A stretch of DNA of 64,000 bases from Hyposmocoma kahamanoa (lineage: Eukaryota; Arthropoda; Insecta; Lepidoptera; Cosmopterigidae), in contig NW_020653993.1 in NCBI RefSeq assembly GCF_003589595.1, positions 9,071,358-9,135,357 on the forward strand. Direction: 5' to 3'. Positions 10,768-21,728 of the stretch are shown one piece after another (within the stretch, counting starts at the first letter, position 1; each line of letters starts with the position of its first letter). Under the pieces are notes generated by a model. It did no database searches. It was not told the DNA's origin and saw only the letters and a program-made list of their open reading frames with translations. A program made the position numbers and the translations under genes.

Positions 10768-11322
10768 CTTGTTCTATGTACCGTTTATGTTCTCGGGTTC
10801 CTCTCAGAGAATGTTTAAGGAGACTGGTATCATGACCGTGGCATCACAGTACATTTACTCAAATATTTTGTATGCCCGTAAAAATATACATAATTTCATT
10901 AAGAAAGAAGATATCCATAATTTAACCTTAGAACTAAGTCCAAACCATGCTATGATTTCGTTTAACTAAGGTAAACGATTCTTTTATGGGGAACTGTATA
11001 CGTTTTTATAATAAGATTCCGGAGCATATGTTAAGATTATCGTTTCCTAAGTTAAAAACTTACATAAAAAGTCCTATTACAAAATTGAAGAGTATGTGTT
11101 AGATAAAGAGATGTATGCAAAGACAACATGAGTCTAGATTCCACACAATTATGATTCAAAGTGTATTCCATAGCACAGAAATTTATTTGAAAAGAGCAAT
11201 CCCTAGAGTTTCTTGCTTGTTCTTCTCAGGGAGCTCGGCGCAGTGAACGATCGATAGCTTAAAAATTACGTTTTCAAGTGTAAAAATTTTACCTATGGAA
11301 TAAATGATTATTTGACTTTGCT
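10768..11322 (+). repeat. LINE-G 3' end with reverse-transcriptase C-terminal remnant
   Basis: Contains a broken frame whose pieces read NDSFMGNCIRFYNKIPEH-like, then a Tyr/Lys-rich end, as in the C-terminus of Jockey-like non-LTR reverse transcriptases. A 3' UTR follows ('ccctagagtttcttgcttgt', 'ttttcaagtgtaaaaatttt') ending 'ataaatgattatttgacttt'. Stops and frameshifts make it non-functional. The longest of eight copies. Confidence 0.65.
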
Positions 11323-11334
11323 TGTATGTGTGCA

Positions 11335-11398
11335 CGCCCGCCACGTGTCGTGTTCGGAAGCACACATATAAGTCGCGCAGCTACGTTTGTCTGGAGTT
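11335..11398. repeat. End fragment related to the 29315-29563 MITE
   Basis: Reverse complement of 'gtgtgcttccgaacacg' matches 'gtgtgcatccggacacg' at 29480; 'cgcagctacgtttgtctgga' resembles that element's right end. It abuts a LINE-G tail. Confidence 0.4.
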
Positions 11399-12156
11399 AA
11401 CATATATGTCCTATAATACCTATGCCTAGAGATATTTCTACTAAACATTCACAAATGTATGTAGCTTAATAATTAAAGTCCTAGGTACATATGCTCACAT
11501 AATTCCAACCGTCGTCCTCGCGTTTGAGAAGGGGCAACACAACAATAACATTAATTGCGTAAAAAAATTACCCTTACACGCGATAATTTATAGAGATCAA
11601 GATAAAAACATGTGACATATTTAATACCGCTAGGGCTGTGCCTAAGTTTTTACACGCGACCCAAAGTTATTTCATATTCAGTATGTACAGCGTCGGTTGC
11701 CTTTCTGTAAACCTTTGATCCCCTCAAAAACATGTATGTAAAAAATGGCGTCAAATTCAGAACAACTAAAGCTCCATTTACGTTGCTGCGGAAAGGAATG
11801 GAAGCGATTTTTGGAATCCTGGTATAACTTTGTGAATTGTGTAACTTTTTGAGGTATAAAAAGAATTCGTGCGCAAGCTCGGGAACTCCTACCACTACCG
11901 TATCGTACCTAGTTTGTACGTTACACATAAGAGACATAAAGTTACGTACAATTTCGTTACCAATGTTCACTTCCTTTCCGCGGATGGCGGAGGCATAGGT
12001 AAAAGCGTATATGACCTGACGGTAGAATTTATGTAGGTTGTATAATTATGTAAGTAAATTGAGGAAATTTTTAGAACACGGCCATTAAATGCTTTTTTTA
12101 AAGTTAATTTGTGTGAATGTGAATCCACGTCCGAATTAGTCTGTTCATTTTTTCGG
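11399..12156. other. Unassigned interval
   Basis: Two overlapping minus-strand frames (about 106 and 90 codons) lack recognisable domains and show no coding-like composition. Confidence 0.45.
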
Positions 12157-12196
12157 GTATTAAAATGCCGTCGTGTATTATACGGCATTTTAATAC
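12157..12196. repeat. Hairpin palindrome, 15-bp stem
   Basis: GTATTAAAATGCCGT and its exact reverse complement flank a 10-bp loop. It sits directly beside the head-to-head SINE-D arrangement. Confidence 0.85.
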
Positions 12197-12213
12197 GGCT
12201 ACTCACTTTATAT

Positions 12214-12396
12214 ATACGTCTTCTAGCGTACCGTACCAAACGCTACACCAACTAAGCTTAATGGGTATAGCGTCAGTCGCGTAAGCTAGAAGACGTCGGT
12301 TCGAATCCGGGCGGATCGAAGGAATTTTATCTGAGTGTTCGATCTTCGTATTAGTAATTATAACAAACTAGTGGAATAATTCCACAAAAAATAATT
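12214..12396 (+). repeat. SINE-D with head-to-head duplicated tRNA-like half
   Basis: A plus-strand SINE-D (12254-12396, B-box 'cggttcgaatccgg', tail 'taattataacaaactagtgg') is preceded by a minus-strand copy of the same tRNA-like region (12214-12257: 'cgtcttctagcgtaccgtac', 'caactaagctta'). The pair forms an imperfect hairpin. Confidence 0.7.
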
Positions 12397-12915
12397 GAAT
12401 ATTAATTCCATAAAAATTAAAAACGTTATTTCGTAAAAAATAAATTTGAGTTTGTGATAGGTTACCCCAATAACTTGTTAACAGCAATCTTTCTATCTCT
12501 CTGAAATATCTTCAAAGTGAATTGGAACTAAATACCTGAGACTAAAGTGATATAAATAACGCAGTGTAAACAATATTGTTCGGTGATGGACTAGATCGTG
12601 TTCCGAACTAAGCCAGGATGGGTGTGAAAAGCAGATATTTGGTGAATATAGTAGACCTTATGTGTATTAGAGCATGATATTAATTACTTTGTTTTTTACG
12701 TGGATTTGACGACTTGTTTGTTTACCTTATAGATCTTACGTGGCTGCAAGCCATACTAATTATTGTTCTGCTTGTTATGTACTCTTTACTATCTTATAAA
12801 TGTTATTGTTACGGTTTAAAGCAGTCCGCGTCTTAGGTAACGACGCGGCGAGGGCGGTGGAGTAACAGCAAACCAGGAATACGGTGCCACCTAAGGTGAA
12901 CTCACTAATTATAAA
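12397..12915. other. Unassigned interval
   Basis: No gene or repeat recognised. Confidence 0.45.
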
Positions 12916-13064
12916 GATAGATGAATAGTTTGACCGCCATAAGCTTGGATTTGACCAATCGTGCGCGTTTTCCATCACGTGCCCGGTAAAAACGGAACGA
13001 TGATTGGTCCTTATTGTGTTCCTCCCACATCCAGATTTGTGGCGGTCAAATTTTTCAGTAGATG
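12916..13064. mobile_element. Palindromic MITE (about 149 bp)
   Basis: 'tttgaccgcca' near the left matches the reverse complement of 'tggcggtcaaa' near the right; inside, 'ttgaccaatc' mirrors 'gattggtcc'. No coding capacity. Confidence 0.65.
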
Positions 13065-13608
13065 ATTTTTATTGTGTAGTTTGTTGTATTACATTCGGTT
13101 AGTCTATAGCATTGATTGTGTCGGCTTTTATGTGCCTTTATCTTTTTATATTTATGACCTAGTAGTCTATACTTGATCTATATTATTTTTCATTGTTATG
13201 CATGAGCAACACTAGGCCTACAGGCACCTCATTGATTCTTGGGTAGTTGTGATCTATATACCTCATCTCTGGTATTAAATCTTATTTATTTATTGACTTT
13301 ACGAATTTTTCTATGTCCTTTCTATTTGTCCTCGGCTACGTGCAAGAAGCCGACGCGATTGCCGTGCAGTTATTGCGGGCGAAATAATATACATTGTCAA
13401 GTCAGACAATTTTTACGAGGTAGGTATTTGCCTGCACCTGCAATGTGCGCCTCTCGTTTATTAGATTAAGCTAGTATATATGAAAAAGCACTACCAAATT
13501 TATTTGCGTTTCGGTCTTTTCATATGTTTTTGGTCAAATTATTTCAGTATAATAACCTAGTTAGTTATGTGAACTGTGGTTTGTATCTTATTGACACCTT
13601 ACATTGTC
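13065..13608. other. Unassigned AT-rich interval
   Basis: No gene or repeat recognised. Confidence 0.45.
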
Positions 13609-13706
13609 AAACTCGTAAACGTAGACAAACACAAATTACACCCAAACTCACGAGAGAAGTAAAAGTAGGCTATACAAATATTTCTCCCGGCCCGGGAATC
13701 GAATAT
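13609..13706 (-). repeat. SINE-C, middle fragment
   Basis: The minus strand reads 'ggcccgggagaaatatttgt', 'ctctcgtgagtttgggtgta', 'gtgtttgtctacg'. Both ends are lost. Confidence 0.7.
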
Positions 13707-13822
13707 ATAAACGTTCGTTATATTAAGTGTGTTTGAAAGTTATATGAAAAAAGTTTATATTAATTAATAAAATTATATTAAATGAGCTTTAGGTTAAAAA
13801 TGTTGCTGCCTGTGTGGAGCGG

Positions 13823-14083
13823 TTAAAGTCAAAGAATCATTTATTCCATACGTAAAATAAATTTACAATTGAAAACGTCACTTTTAATCTACTGTTCGTT
13901 CACTATGCTAACTACCCTGAGAAGAACAAGCAAGAAACTCTAGGATTGCTCTTTTCAAATAACCTTCAATGCTATGGAATAAATACACTTTGAACCAAAT
14001 TTGTGTGGAATCTAGAGCCATGTCGTCTTTCCATACATCTTTATCTAACACGTAATCTTAAGTTTTATAATATGACTTTTTCA
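13823..14083 (-). repeat. LINE-G 3' end
   Basis: The minus strand runs from the truncated reverse-transcriptase remnant ('acgtgttagataaagatgta') through the 3' UTR to 'gaataaatgattctttgact'. 5'-truncated, as typical of LINE insertions. Confidence 0.7.
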
Positions 14084-14087
14084 ATTA

Positions 14088-14257
14088 CCATGCTGGACTG
14101 CCGAGAAGCCTCGGGTTCGAGAGAAATATTTGTGTGGCCTACATTTATTTCTCTCGTGAGTTTGGGTGTAATTTGTGGTTGTCTAATATGTCCATAGCAC
14201 TCGCGATACAGGGTCTCCCTAGTGCGGAGCTATGAGTGTGTGTGTTGTTACGTTATT
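14088..14257 (+). repeat. SINE-C, 5'-truncated
   Basis: Begins inside the tRNA-like head ('ccatgctggactgccgaga') and continues to 'agtgtgtgtgttgttacg'. The B-box is damaged ('gggttcgagag'). Confidence 0.75.
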
Positions 14258-14332
14258 TGTATGCATATACATTACACACCTACTTTTATGTAGCCACAGG
14301 CCACTATATAATATTGCCATAAAACAGTAGCC

Positions 14333-14553
14333 AGTAGCAGTGGAGCTCCTTGCGAAAGAGTTCATCCAGGGTAGTACTGCCGCCTTACCTATTTCTGCCG
14401 ACAAGTAATAATGTCAGCATTACTGTGTTCCGGTTTTGAAAAGTGCTGGTGAAATTACAGGCACATAGGACTTTTGAACTTATATCGCAGAGTGTCGCTT
14501 GCCATCAGGCGCACGACTTGTTCGTCCCGTCATTTGATGTTATAAAAAAAAAT
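14333..14553 (+). repeat. SINE-B with internal deletion
   Basis: AGTAGCAGTGGAGCTCCTTG start and 'gatgttataaaaaaaa' end. The 'gcagtggcagtgcc...aactgttatgg' middle is missing between 'cgcagagtg' and 'tcgcttgcc'. Confidence 0.8.
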
Positions 14554-15769
14554 AAGAGAAGCAACTTGCGTTAGCGGCCTTTTAAATTTTTCTGTCTTTT
14601 TCCTCCATTATTCGCGTAAACAAAAATTCGGTTCAATAAATTCCAATGTGCTCTCGGAATGTTCTTTATGTCTTTTTTTAGATTTTCGCATACATTGGAT
14701 TACGTTATTTTCGTGTAAGAGAAGTGATGGACTCACTCTGCTGTAAGATCGATCGTTTTCGATTATTTCGGCTCGGCGTGATACTTTCATTTTTTATTTA
14801 TATACAAATTTATCTTCTATTTGTTCTATCTCTATACGGCGTTATTCGTAAAACACCAATAATCTCGCTGGACTATAATATTATCATCATCACAAACGAT
14901 AAGTTTCGTGCCGTGACTTTTTACAAAACGTACATAAATTTACCAAAACTTTAATTTTTTTTTTAATTAAAATTAAATAAGACTTTATTTATCAAACACA
15001 CACACACACACACTATATGTAAAATATGTGAAATTCAAAATTATACTATTGTTGAACGTAAAATTTGATTCTCTACAGGTAAAAAAACCGTCGTTAGAAT
15101 ATTGTAAAAAAACAACTAAAAGATGTCTATGAAATAATACACAAAATGAAAAAACATTTCGTTGTAAAATATTACGGTTCTTTTTTAAATTTCACCCAAA
15201 ATGAACAGAGCAAGTTACGTGGTAACAAATACAGTTAAATACATATTTAGATAAGACTGCATTCCAAAAGCAGTGTACACAGCATGATAAAAGAATGGTA
15301 GCTACTTGACTATGTGTACTGTGAACATATACAAGTCCAATCTCGAGCTAAATTAAAGCAGATGTAGTACATTCTGCAATAAAGCGGATGGGGCGCCCCT
15401 GCTTCACCCAAGCCTATATTGCCCTTATGAAACTCCTAGGCAAACATATGCCTCATTCATAGGAGATAAAACCGACGTATGTAAGAAAATCCTATAGTTC
15501 TTTAACCCGTTACGTGTCGTATAGACACATTGTCGCATAAGATTTTGGTACAATTTTTTTGTTATAAATTTAAAAAAAAAAAAAAAAAAATGGTAGATGA
15601 AATTACAGCTGCGCGTTTGGAAACACCGTGTGGCTCCGTGACGCTACATTTTGTGTGCGTTTGTCTATGACGCACAACTCTTTAATTATTTTGGTAATAT
15701 TAATGTACCAGACAGTATACCAAACATGATATCAATCTAAGGAATTTCCTGTACTATGAGCGTCAGAGC
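14554..15769. other. Unassigned AT-rich interval
   Basis: No gene recognised. Contains the CA microsatellite at 14995 and an A-run near 15572. Confidence 0.45.
14995..15013 (+). repeat. (CA)n microsatellite
   Basis: About nine perfect AC units. Confidence 0.9.
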
Positions 15770-15850
15770 CAATATACTAAAATTATAACGGGAATCGAAC
15801 CTGGGATCTCTTTATCCAGCGCCTAAAATGTAAACCCGTGGTCCCATCTT
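15770..15850 (-). repeat. tRNA-like SINE head fragment
   Basis: The minus strand has a B-box 'aggttcgattcccgt' and an upstream 'gggaccacgggtttac' stretch. No acceptor pairing, so not a tRNA gene. Possibly SINE-F-related. Confidence 0.4.
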
Positions 15851-16504
15851 AAAACATGAATGAACGCAAATAGTTGAAAATTTGTCTATTTATTTACTTA
15901 ATGTTAAATTATATAACAGAATTTTAAATCAAATTCTTATTTTTTAATGAAAATTTATCTTTACATTTGTTGCCTTTAACTTTTTCAAAACGTTTCTTGA
16001 CAAAGCTGTTACAGCCTCGCAACGGCGAACCTTCTATTGTATTCCCAAATCAAGTTCTTTCGAAAAAAAAAATGGTTTTTCTTTCTTTGTCTAAACTTTT
16101 TCACTTAAAATTTTAAACCCGACATTGACATTCTAATTAAATGTTCAAAGTTGTTTGTTTACTTTTATGTTTTGTTGTGCAGTTCCGTTTATACGTATAT
16201 ATACAGTTCACGCACTTTTCCTTTCAACAAATAAAGACAAAAGTCACAGTCGTCCATTCGCTGCTATCATAACACACATCTTTCGTCGTTTCCAAGATAT
16301 GTTACACAAACATGATGGAATAGGACTATTATGAGGCTATAAAAAGTCAGTTTCACTTAGGAGATATGTGGCAGGTTGGGGGTTAAATGTTGTATTAAAT
16401 AACTCGTTGGCGAACAGGGCTAAAATTCTGTACTCGTCATAATTTTTTTATTTTATTTATTTCATTCTGGCAACATGACACCTAATTACAAATATACATT
16501 TGGG
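15851..16504. other. Unassigned AT-rich interval
   Basis: No gene or repeat recognised. Confidence 0.45.
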
Positions 16505-16735
16505 AACAAAGATCATTCCATTGTATGGTATGAAAAAAGTCGGGACAGCAGAAGTTGGTCAAATTTTATAAAATATTTTTTCATACAAAATGAATAAAAT
16601 TGATTTTTTTTAATGCTAATAGACTCAATTTCTTTTAAGGACGACATCATTGTATCAGAAGAAAAAAAATTAGGAAACTTCTGCAGTTGGCCAAATTCAA
16701 TAAAAAAATTCACACAAAATGAATGATGAATAACA
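16505..16735 (+). repeat. Rep-K, two internal units
   Basis: A motif near 100 bp occurs twice in tandem: 'cattgtat.gta...gaaaaaa', 'agaagttggtcaaatttta', 'caaaatgaataaaattga', then 'tttaatgctaatagactcaa'. The same unit recurs at 45250 and 62390-62640. Confidence 0.65.
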
Positions 16736-16857
16736 TTTTGTTAAATTTGACAACAATATAATTTTTATGGTACCAAGAGACGGGACGATCAAGTCGTGCT
16801 TCGATTATTAGCTTCTAGTTGCTGGTAGTTTGTATCCGACACAAGACGCACGTTTGC

Positions 16858-16960
16858 CTTAAAACGCGAAGATCTGCGGGGCACAGCCGCTGCGCCCGTC
16901 ACCCTGAGTGAGACATGAGTTGACAAGTCCCATGTGCCTGTAATTTCACCAAAACTGCTG
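16858..16960 (-). repeat. SINE-B, middle fragment
   Basis: The minus strand has 'ggtgaaattacaggcacatg', 'acttgtcaactcatgtctc', 'gacgggcgcagcgg'. Confidence 0.75.
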
Positions 16961-17170
16961 CGCATCAGTAAGTTCATCAACGTTCCGAAGACAAAATAAT
17001 CCGATCTCATTTCTGTAATAAAAGATTCGTTCATTCATAAGTACCTAATATTTTTATTTCATTGAGAAGGCTTAGATTTGTCCAAAATTATACCTGATGT
17101 TAATTCATTCGATATATTGACGAGCTCTTACGTTTTCGTGATTACTACTTATTGAAAATTAATATTAATG

Positions 17171-17454
17171 TAGTGGCAGTAGAGCGCCTTGTGAAAGAAT
17201 TCGGCCAGGGAAGTACTGCCACCTTACCTGTTTCTGCCGCCAAGCAGTAATGTGAGCATTAAGGGTGCTGGTGAAATTACAGGCACATGGGACTTGTCAA
17301 CTTATGTCTCAGAATGCCGAGCGCAGTAACTGTGACCCTCAGATCTTTGCGATTTAAAGTTCTGAGTGGCACTACAACTATTATGGATAGGCGTGTCACT
17401 TATCACTTGGCGCACTACCTGTTCGTCCCGTAATTTGGTATTATTAAAGAAAAT
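17171..17454 (+). repeat. SINE-B, full length
   Basis: From 'tagtggcagtagagcgcctt' to 'gtcccgtaatttggtattat' and a short A-tract. All family blocks present. Confidence 0.85.
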
Positions 17455-18363
17455 TTTCTCTTTCTATTCTGAACTATAGTTACTAAAGTTGTTGATTTAA
17501 ATATCGTATTTTTAATGTACCAAAGAACATTCCGATTTACGCTACATACAAAATGTAAAATATTTTATTTTAACAATTTGAATTTTTTAGTAAATTGAAC
17601 GGGAATTAGAAATAAAATAAAACAGAGATAAGCGATTCCGATCCGTGCCGAGAAACGTAGATCATTTATAATTTATTATAATCATGTAATATTAAGAAAA
17701 AAAAAATCACTAAAAATGTATGTTTATTATTAAGAAAAAAAATCACTAAAAATTTGTTGATATTGTATATTTTCTATTATATTTACTCACTACAAGTGCA
17801 TGCTGTGAACAATACAAAAATAATTTATGTTATTTTAATGAATAACATCAGCAATTTTTACAACTCTCTCTCCTTCAATATCTCTTAATTATTTTATTTC
17901 TTTGTCCATAGAAATGTTTTCTAAACAGTATAATTTAAATATTCTGCAAAAATGCCAGTCCCAAAGCTTAAAGTAACCTTAAAACAAACACCAACAATGA
18001 TCTCCGACTTCCACGGGAATTTTGAAATGTCTGAAAACGGATAACCTAATTTTAAGGTCACTTTGATGACCCAGACCGTATAACTCTTCACCAAATTTGG
18101 AACCTTTTAGATTTAATAAAATAGCTTTTGACAGTTGCTTCGAAGTTATCTTCTTTGTCCTTTTTCCGTCCCTATCTTGTTAATGCAAGGTTTCGCTTGT
18201 AGCAGTGCCACGTGAAAATATAACTTTGTAATCGCAATGTTGGTGCCACATACGGCTGTCGGATTGTTTCTGCAACGCGTCACTTGTGTGTTATACTGTA
18301 AGGTGCGACAGGATGCAAAATTTGCCTACAACATATCGAGAGGTGTAAGACAAAAACCCATCA
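17455..18363. other. Unassigned AT-rich interval
   Basis: Contains a local duplication of 'aagaaaaaaaa.tcactaaaaat' at 17694 and 17732. No gene recognised. Confidence 0.45.
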
Positions 18364-18526
18364 CGTACGTGGCTCTGATCCTAAAGTAAATAGCTAAATC
18401 ACTTGTGCTATGGAAATCTGAAACAACGACGGTACCATAAACACACAGCCTGGCGCGGGGTAAATATAGAAAAGTTAGTTTTTGTACCAGTCGGGGTATG
18501 AACTCGGGACCTCAAAGCGACATTTA
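18364..18526 (-). repeat. SINE-F, tRNA-headed
   Basis: Minus strand: tRNA-like head with degenerate B-box ('gagttcataccccgac'), then a body containing 'acggtaccataaacacacag' (plus-strand spelling) and 'ggctctgatcctaaagtaaa'. Same layout as 42105-42262. Confidence 0.65.
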
Positions 18527-18696
18527 GCGCTTATCCATAACACTTGCAGTGCCACTCAAAACTGTAAACCGCTAATAGATATTTGTTATTTAAAGCTAGT
18601 TTTAACAGCAACCTTCGGCTTGGCGGCAGAAATAGATGTGGTGAAACTACTTCCATGGACGAACTCTTTTACAACGAGCTCTACTGCTACCACTTA
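18527..18696 (-). repeat. SINE-B, rearranged copy
   Basis: Two SINE-B pieces in minus orientation: 'tgcagtgccactcaaaac' and, after unrelated sequence, 'cttggcggcagaaatag' to 'gagctctactgctac'. The middle is missing. Confidence 0.7.
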
Positions 18697-19752
18697 AGAT
18701 CTAGAATAGTATAAGTATATTCTGTCATTCAGTATAAACTCGGCAATGTTGAAAGGAACACTCCTAACAAGTAGAAAACAAATAGTTAATTCCAGAAAAC
18801 GATCGGGTATCTTGGGCCGGAACAATGCCACAAATGAAATTCAAAGAGGGTTCTCGCCTCGAGCCTATTCCTTGAGCGAGCGATCCTTTCTGAATTATTT
18901 AACCACTGGGTTATTCACCCTTGAAATTTATACAGGTCGTTTTAAGCCGGAAAGTAGGAAGCGTGAGCTAAATTGGAAAAGTGAAGGGCGTCCATAAAAT
19001 TTGTTGAGGTCCTCCTAGAGTCATTTGGAAGTTACCTGTACGCTGCAGGCACAGGTCTCCTTTGAAGAGAGGTTGAATACAACGTTCACTAAGCTGACAC
19101 AGTGCCTATTAGGGACTTCACAATAATTTCGAATATTTTTTTATGACCTTTATGGCGGTCATTACAAAGAAACAAAAAGGAAAATACATTTATTTATTTA
19201 CAACAAATGGCACTACAAAAGAAAAAAACTAAACAAATCAGAAGTAATACAAAACATAATTTTAACATTCAGATGTGAAACATAAATAATTAATTACGAA
19301 ACAAAAACAGAAATAAAAAAAAGAATAAAAACACAAACTATTCACGTAAACAAGGACACTAGGCACATACAGTTATTTTTATGGTGCCAGCCGCGGTTAC
19401 AAAAGGGTCACTAACTCAGTATTTTCTGGAAAACGCAATGCGTTCCCAGCACTTATTTTCAGTTAGGACCTTATGCAGTCACGGAATAACAAACGGAAAT
19501 AAACTTACTTAAACATGATGTCGCATTAGTAAACTGAATTCATAAAGACTCCGTAATGTACCAACCAACATTGAAATATGAGAAATACGCGATCTCCCTA
19601 CTAGGATATAAATGCTACTATTCTATATCAACATTTCCAATCTTGTAACATTTGATTTGTAGTCACGTGTGTCCGTACCATAATCCCGGCAGGTAATATA
19701 AATTTAGATGGATTAGCAAACGCTTGACTAGGAATGAATACGAGCCGGTTTT
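18697..19752. other. Unassigned interval
   Basis: The frame at 18746-18997 (83 codons) has no recognisable domain. 19150-19350 is A-rich and may be the tail side of an old retroposon. Confidence 0.4.
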
Positions 19753-19856
19753 TCAAAGGTCAATTTCATTCAAGGACGTTAACACGGGAATTTAAAAAAN
19801 NNNNNNNNNTCAAAGGTCAATTTCATTCAAGGACGTTAACACGGGAATTTAAAAAA
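19753..19856. other. Assembly gap (10 N) flanked by an exact 47-bp duplication
   Basis: Positions 19800-19809 are Ns. The 47 bp before (19753-19799, starting TCAAAGGTCAATTTCATTCA) are repeated exactly at 19810-19856. This looks like two overlapping contig ends that were joined instead of merged. The true sequence probably has one copy and no gap. Confidence 0.9.
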
Positions 19857-19945
19857 ATGCTGTGATAGCTTTGGTTTGACCGACCGCTTCGTTCATCTGT
19901 TTATCGAAATTGTGTGTGTAAATTTAATTTCCCATGAGATTTTAA

Positions 19946-20122
19946 GTGAAGGAAAACATAGTGATGAAACTTGCATGTCGAAGGTTTACAACCCTCGGAA
20001 AACGTCTGGAAAGCCCAAGTCGCATTGGGCTAGCGTGGCGGACAATGGCTTTGGCCCTCGCCTGAAAGGAGACCCGTGTCCCAGCAGTGGGACGTATAAA
20101 TGAGTAGATGATGATGATGATT
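19946..20122 (+). repeat. SINE-H without head
   Basis: 'caaccctcggaaaacgtctg', 'gcattgggctagcgtggcgg', 'cctgaaaggagacccgtgtc', with a (ATG)n-like tail. Confidence 0.8.
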
Positions 20123-20150
20123 TAGAAAAAGGTTTCTTGCGAGAACTATT

Positions 20151-20295
20151 GCGACAACCTCGCTGTGGGCGCTGGATGCGGGGGTCCGATTCCTGGTAGG
20201 ACCAAACATTTTCTTAGTTGGTTCGAGTTGGTTCTAAGTTGTTCTGGATACTGCTCCGGAGTGATTCCGTAGTTTGAAGATCAGGTAATTAAAAG
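20151..20295 (+). repeat. SINE-E, diverged
   Basis: 'cgctgtgggcgctggatgcg', 'gattcctggtaggacc' (damaged B-box) and the 'tgttctggatactgctccgg' body match 1061-1272. Confidence 0.65.
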
Positions 20296-20431
20296 CTCTG
20301 AGCAGCATTGCAACTGTTCTGCCGACCGCTATCTAAAACGTTGCTAAGTGAAAAAATATTTTTTTTTAGTTCCGATAAGTTGACCACGCTAATTTTAACT
20401 GTTTTTAAAAGAAAATTCTGTGCTCTATTTT

Positions 20432-20843
20432 TTTAAACGACTTCAAAAAAGGAGGAGGTTCTCAATTCGACTGTATGTTTTTTTGTATGTATGTTACGCG
20501 ATAGCTCCGGTATTTGTGAACAGATTTTCATGATTCTTTTTTGTTGGAAAGAGGGTACCTCCATAGTGGTCCCATTTTGAAGAAAATCATCCACATTTAA
20601 GGGTGGCTGTTCATGCATGAAGATTTTATAAATAGCGCCTAAATTTTATTATAAGCCGCAATTATTTAAATGGTTGATTTTGCTATTCTCCAATTCAAGG
20701 CGTTTTTCTCTCTCAATATTATAGTGGCGAACTAGGGAATGAATCCGAGTTTGCGCACTTTCCGGTAATCGATTTCAATAAAACTTGGTAATTATATGTA
20801 TTTCCACGTACTTTTGAGGTCGGTTTTTTAGTACTCTGTACTG
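20432..20843 (+). repeat. Rep-A copy 2, long form
   Basis: Rep-A ends with an extra internal section ('tggttgattttgctattctc', 'gacgtttttctctc'-like) also present at 43705-44124 but absent from the short copies. Two subfamilies therefore exist. Confidence 0.8.
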
Positions 20844-20910
20844 AGATTATTTGCTATTTAAAACGATGATTATTTGACCATTTGTCACCTAGCCGCGTTT
20901 TAGTTAGTCG

Positions 20911-20992
20911 ACGGCAGTGTTATGGACAGGCGTGTCGCTTACCACCAAGTTCACAATTTGTCGTCCCGTCATTTGGTAACATAAAAAAAAAT
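20911..20992 (+). repeat. SINE-B 3' end
   Basis: 'ggacaggcgtgtcgcttacc' to 'gtcccgtcatttggtaac' and an A-run of nine. Confidence 0.8.
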
Positions 20993-21599
20993 TGTGTGGT
21001 TGTCTGGCACGTTATAATTGTATATATATCCGGATAACCTGTATTACTTGCTGTTTCTAACTTACCGGTATTGTTTGTACAATTCTGACCTATGAAAAAG
21101 CAGCTTCATGTCACCCGGGCATTAGATGCATTTCACGGAAAGATCCACTGTTTAGCTTTAAAATAAATGACAACCCAGAAAAGTAACCCTTCAACTTCAT
21201 TCCCACGACGTTTACTTAACCTATTTGCCTGTTTTCCCGTTCGTGGTCGTCACAGAGGTGCATTCACGTTTTAGCCTATATGTCCTCAACCTATATGCTC
21301 GTGCTTTCAAGCCCGGATGCTCTTACATAATCTTTCATGAAAAGTGACACTCAGTATGACTAACTGACAGAATGTTGACTGTTCCCTTTATACGTGTGTG
21401 AATGTATTACGTAATTTTCTATTAAGTCACTAAATCGATTTGAATTCATTGTTTATCAATATGATGCGTAATTGATATTGAGAAATAGAAGAGATTGTTG
21501 TTAGGTTTTTGATAGTGGAATATGGAACACAATGAAACTTTTTTAGGTAAAAGTAAAGTTTTTAATGTTTGGCATTTGGCCATTATATTACTTTAATGT
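20993..21599. other. Unassigned interval
   Basis: No gene or repeat recognised. Confidence 0.45.
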
Positions 21600-21728
21600 T
21601 TGTGGCCTTACCTATCTCTGCCGCCAAGCAGTAATGTGAGCGGTCCTGGTGAAATTGCATATGAGATTTGTCAACTTGTGTCTCCGAGCGAGTCGCACTG
21701 CTCAGGGATAGGCGTGTCGCTGAACACC
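21600..21728 (+). repeat. SINE-B, internally deleted
   Basis: 'tctgccgccaagcagtaatg', 'gtgaaattgcatatgag', 'gggataggcgtgtcgctgaa'. Ends before the A-tail. Confidence 0.7.
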
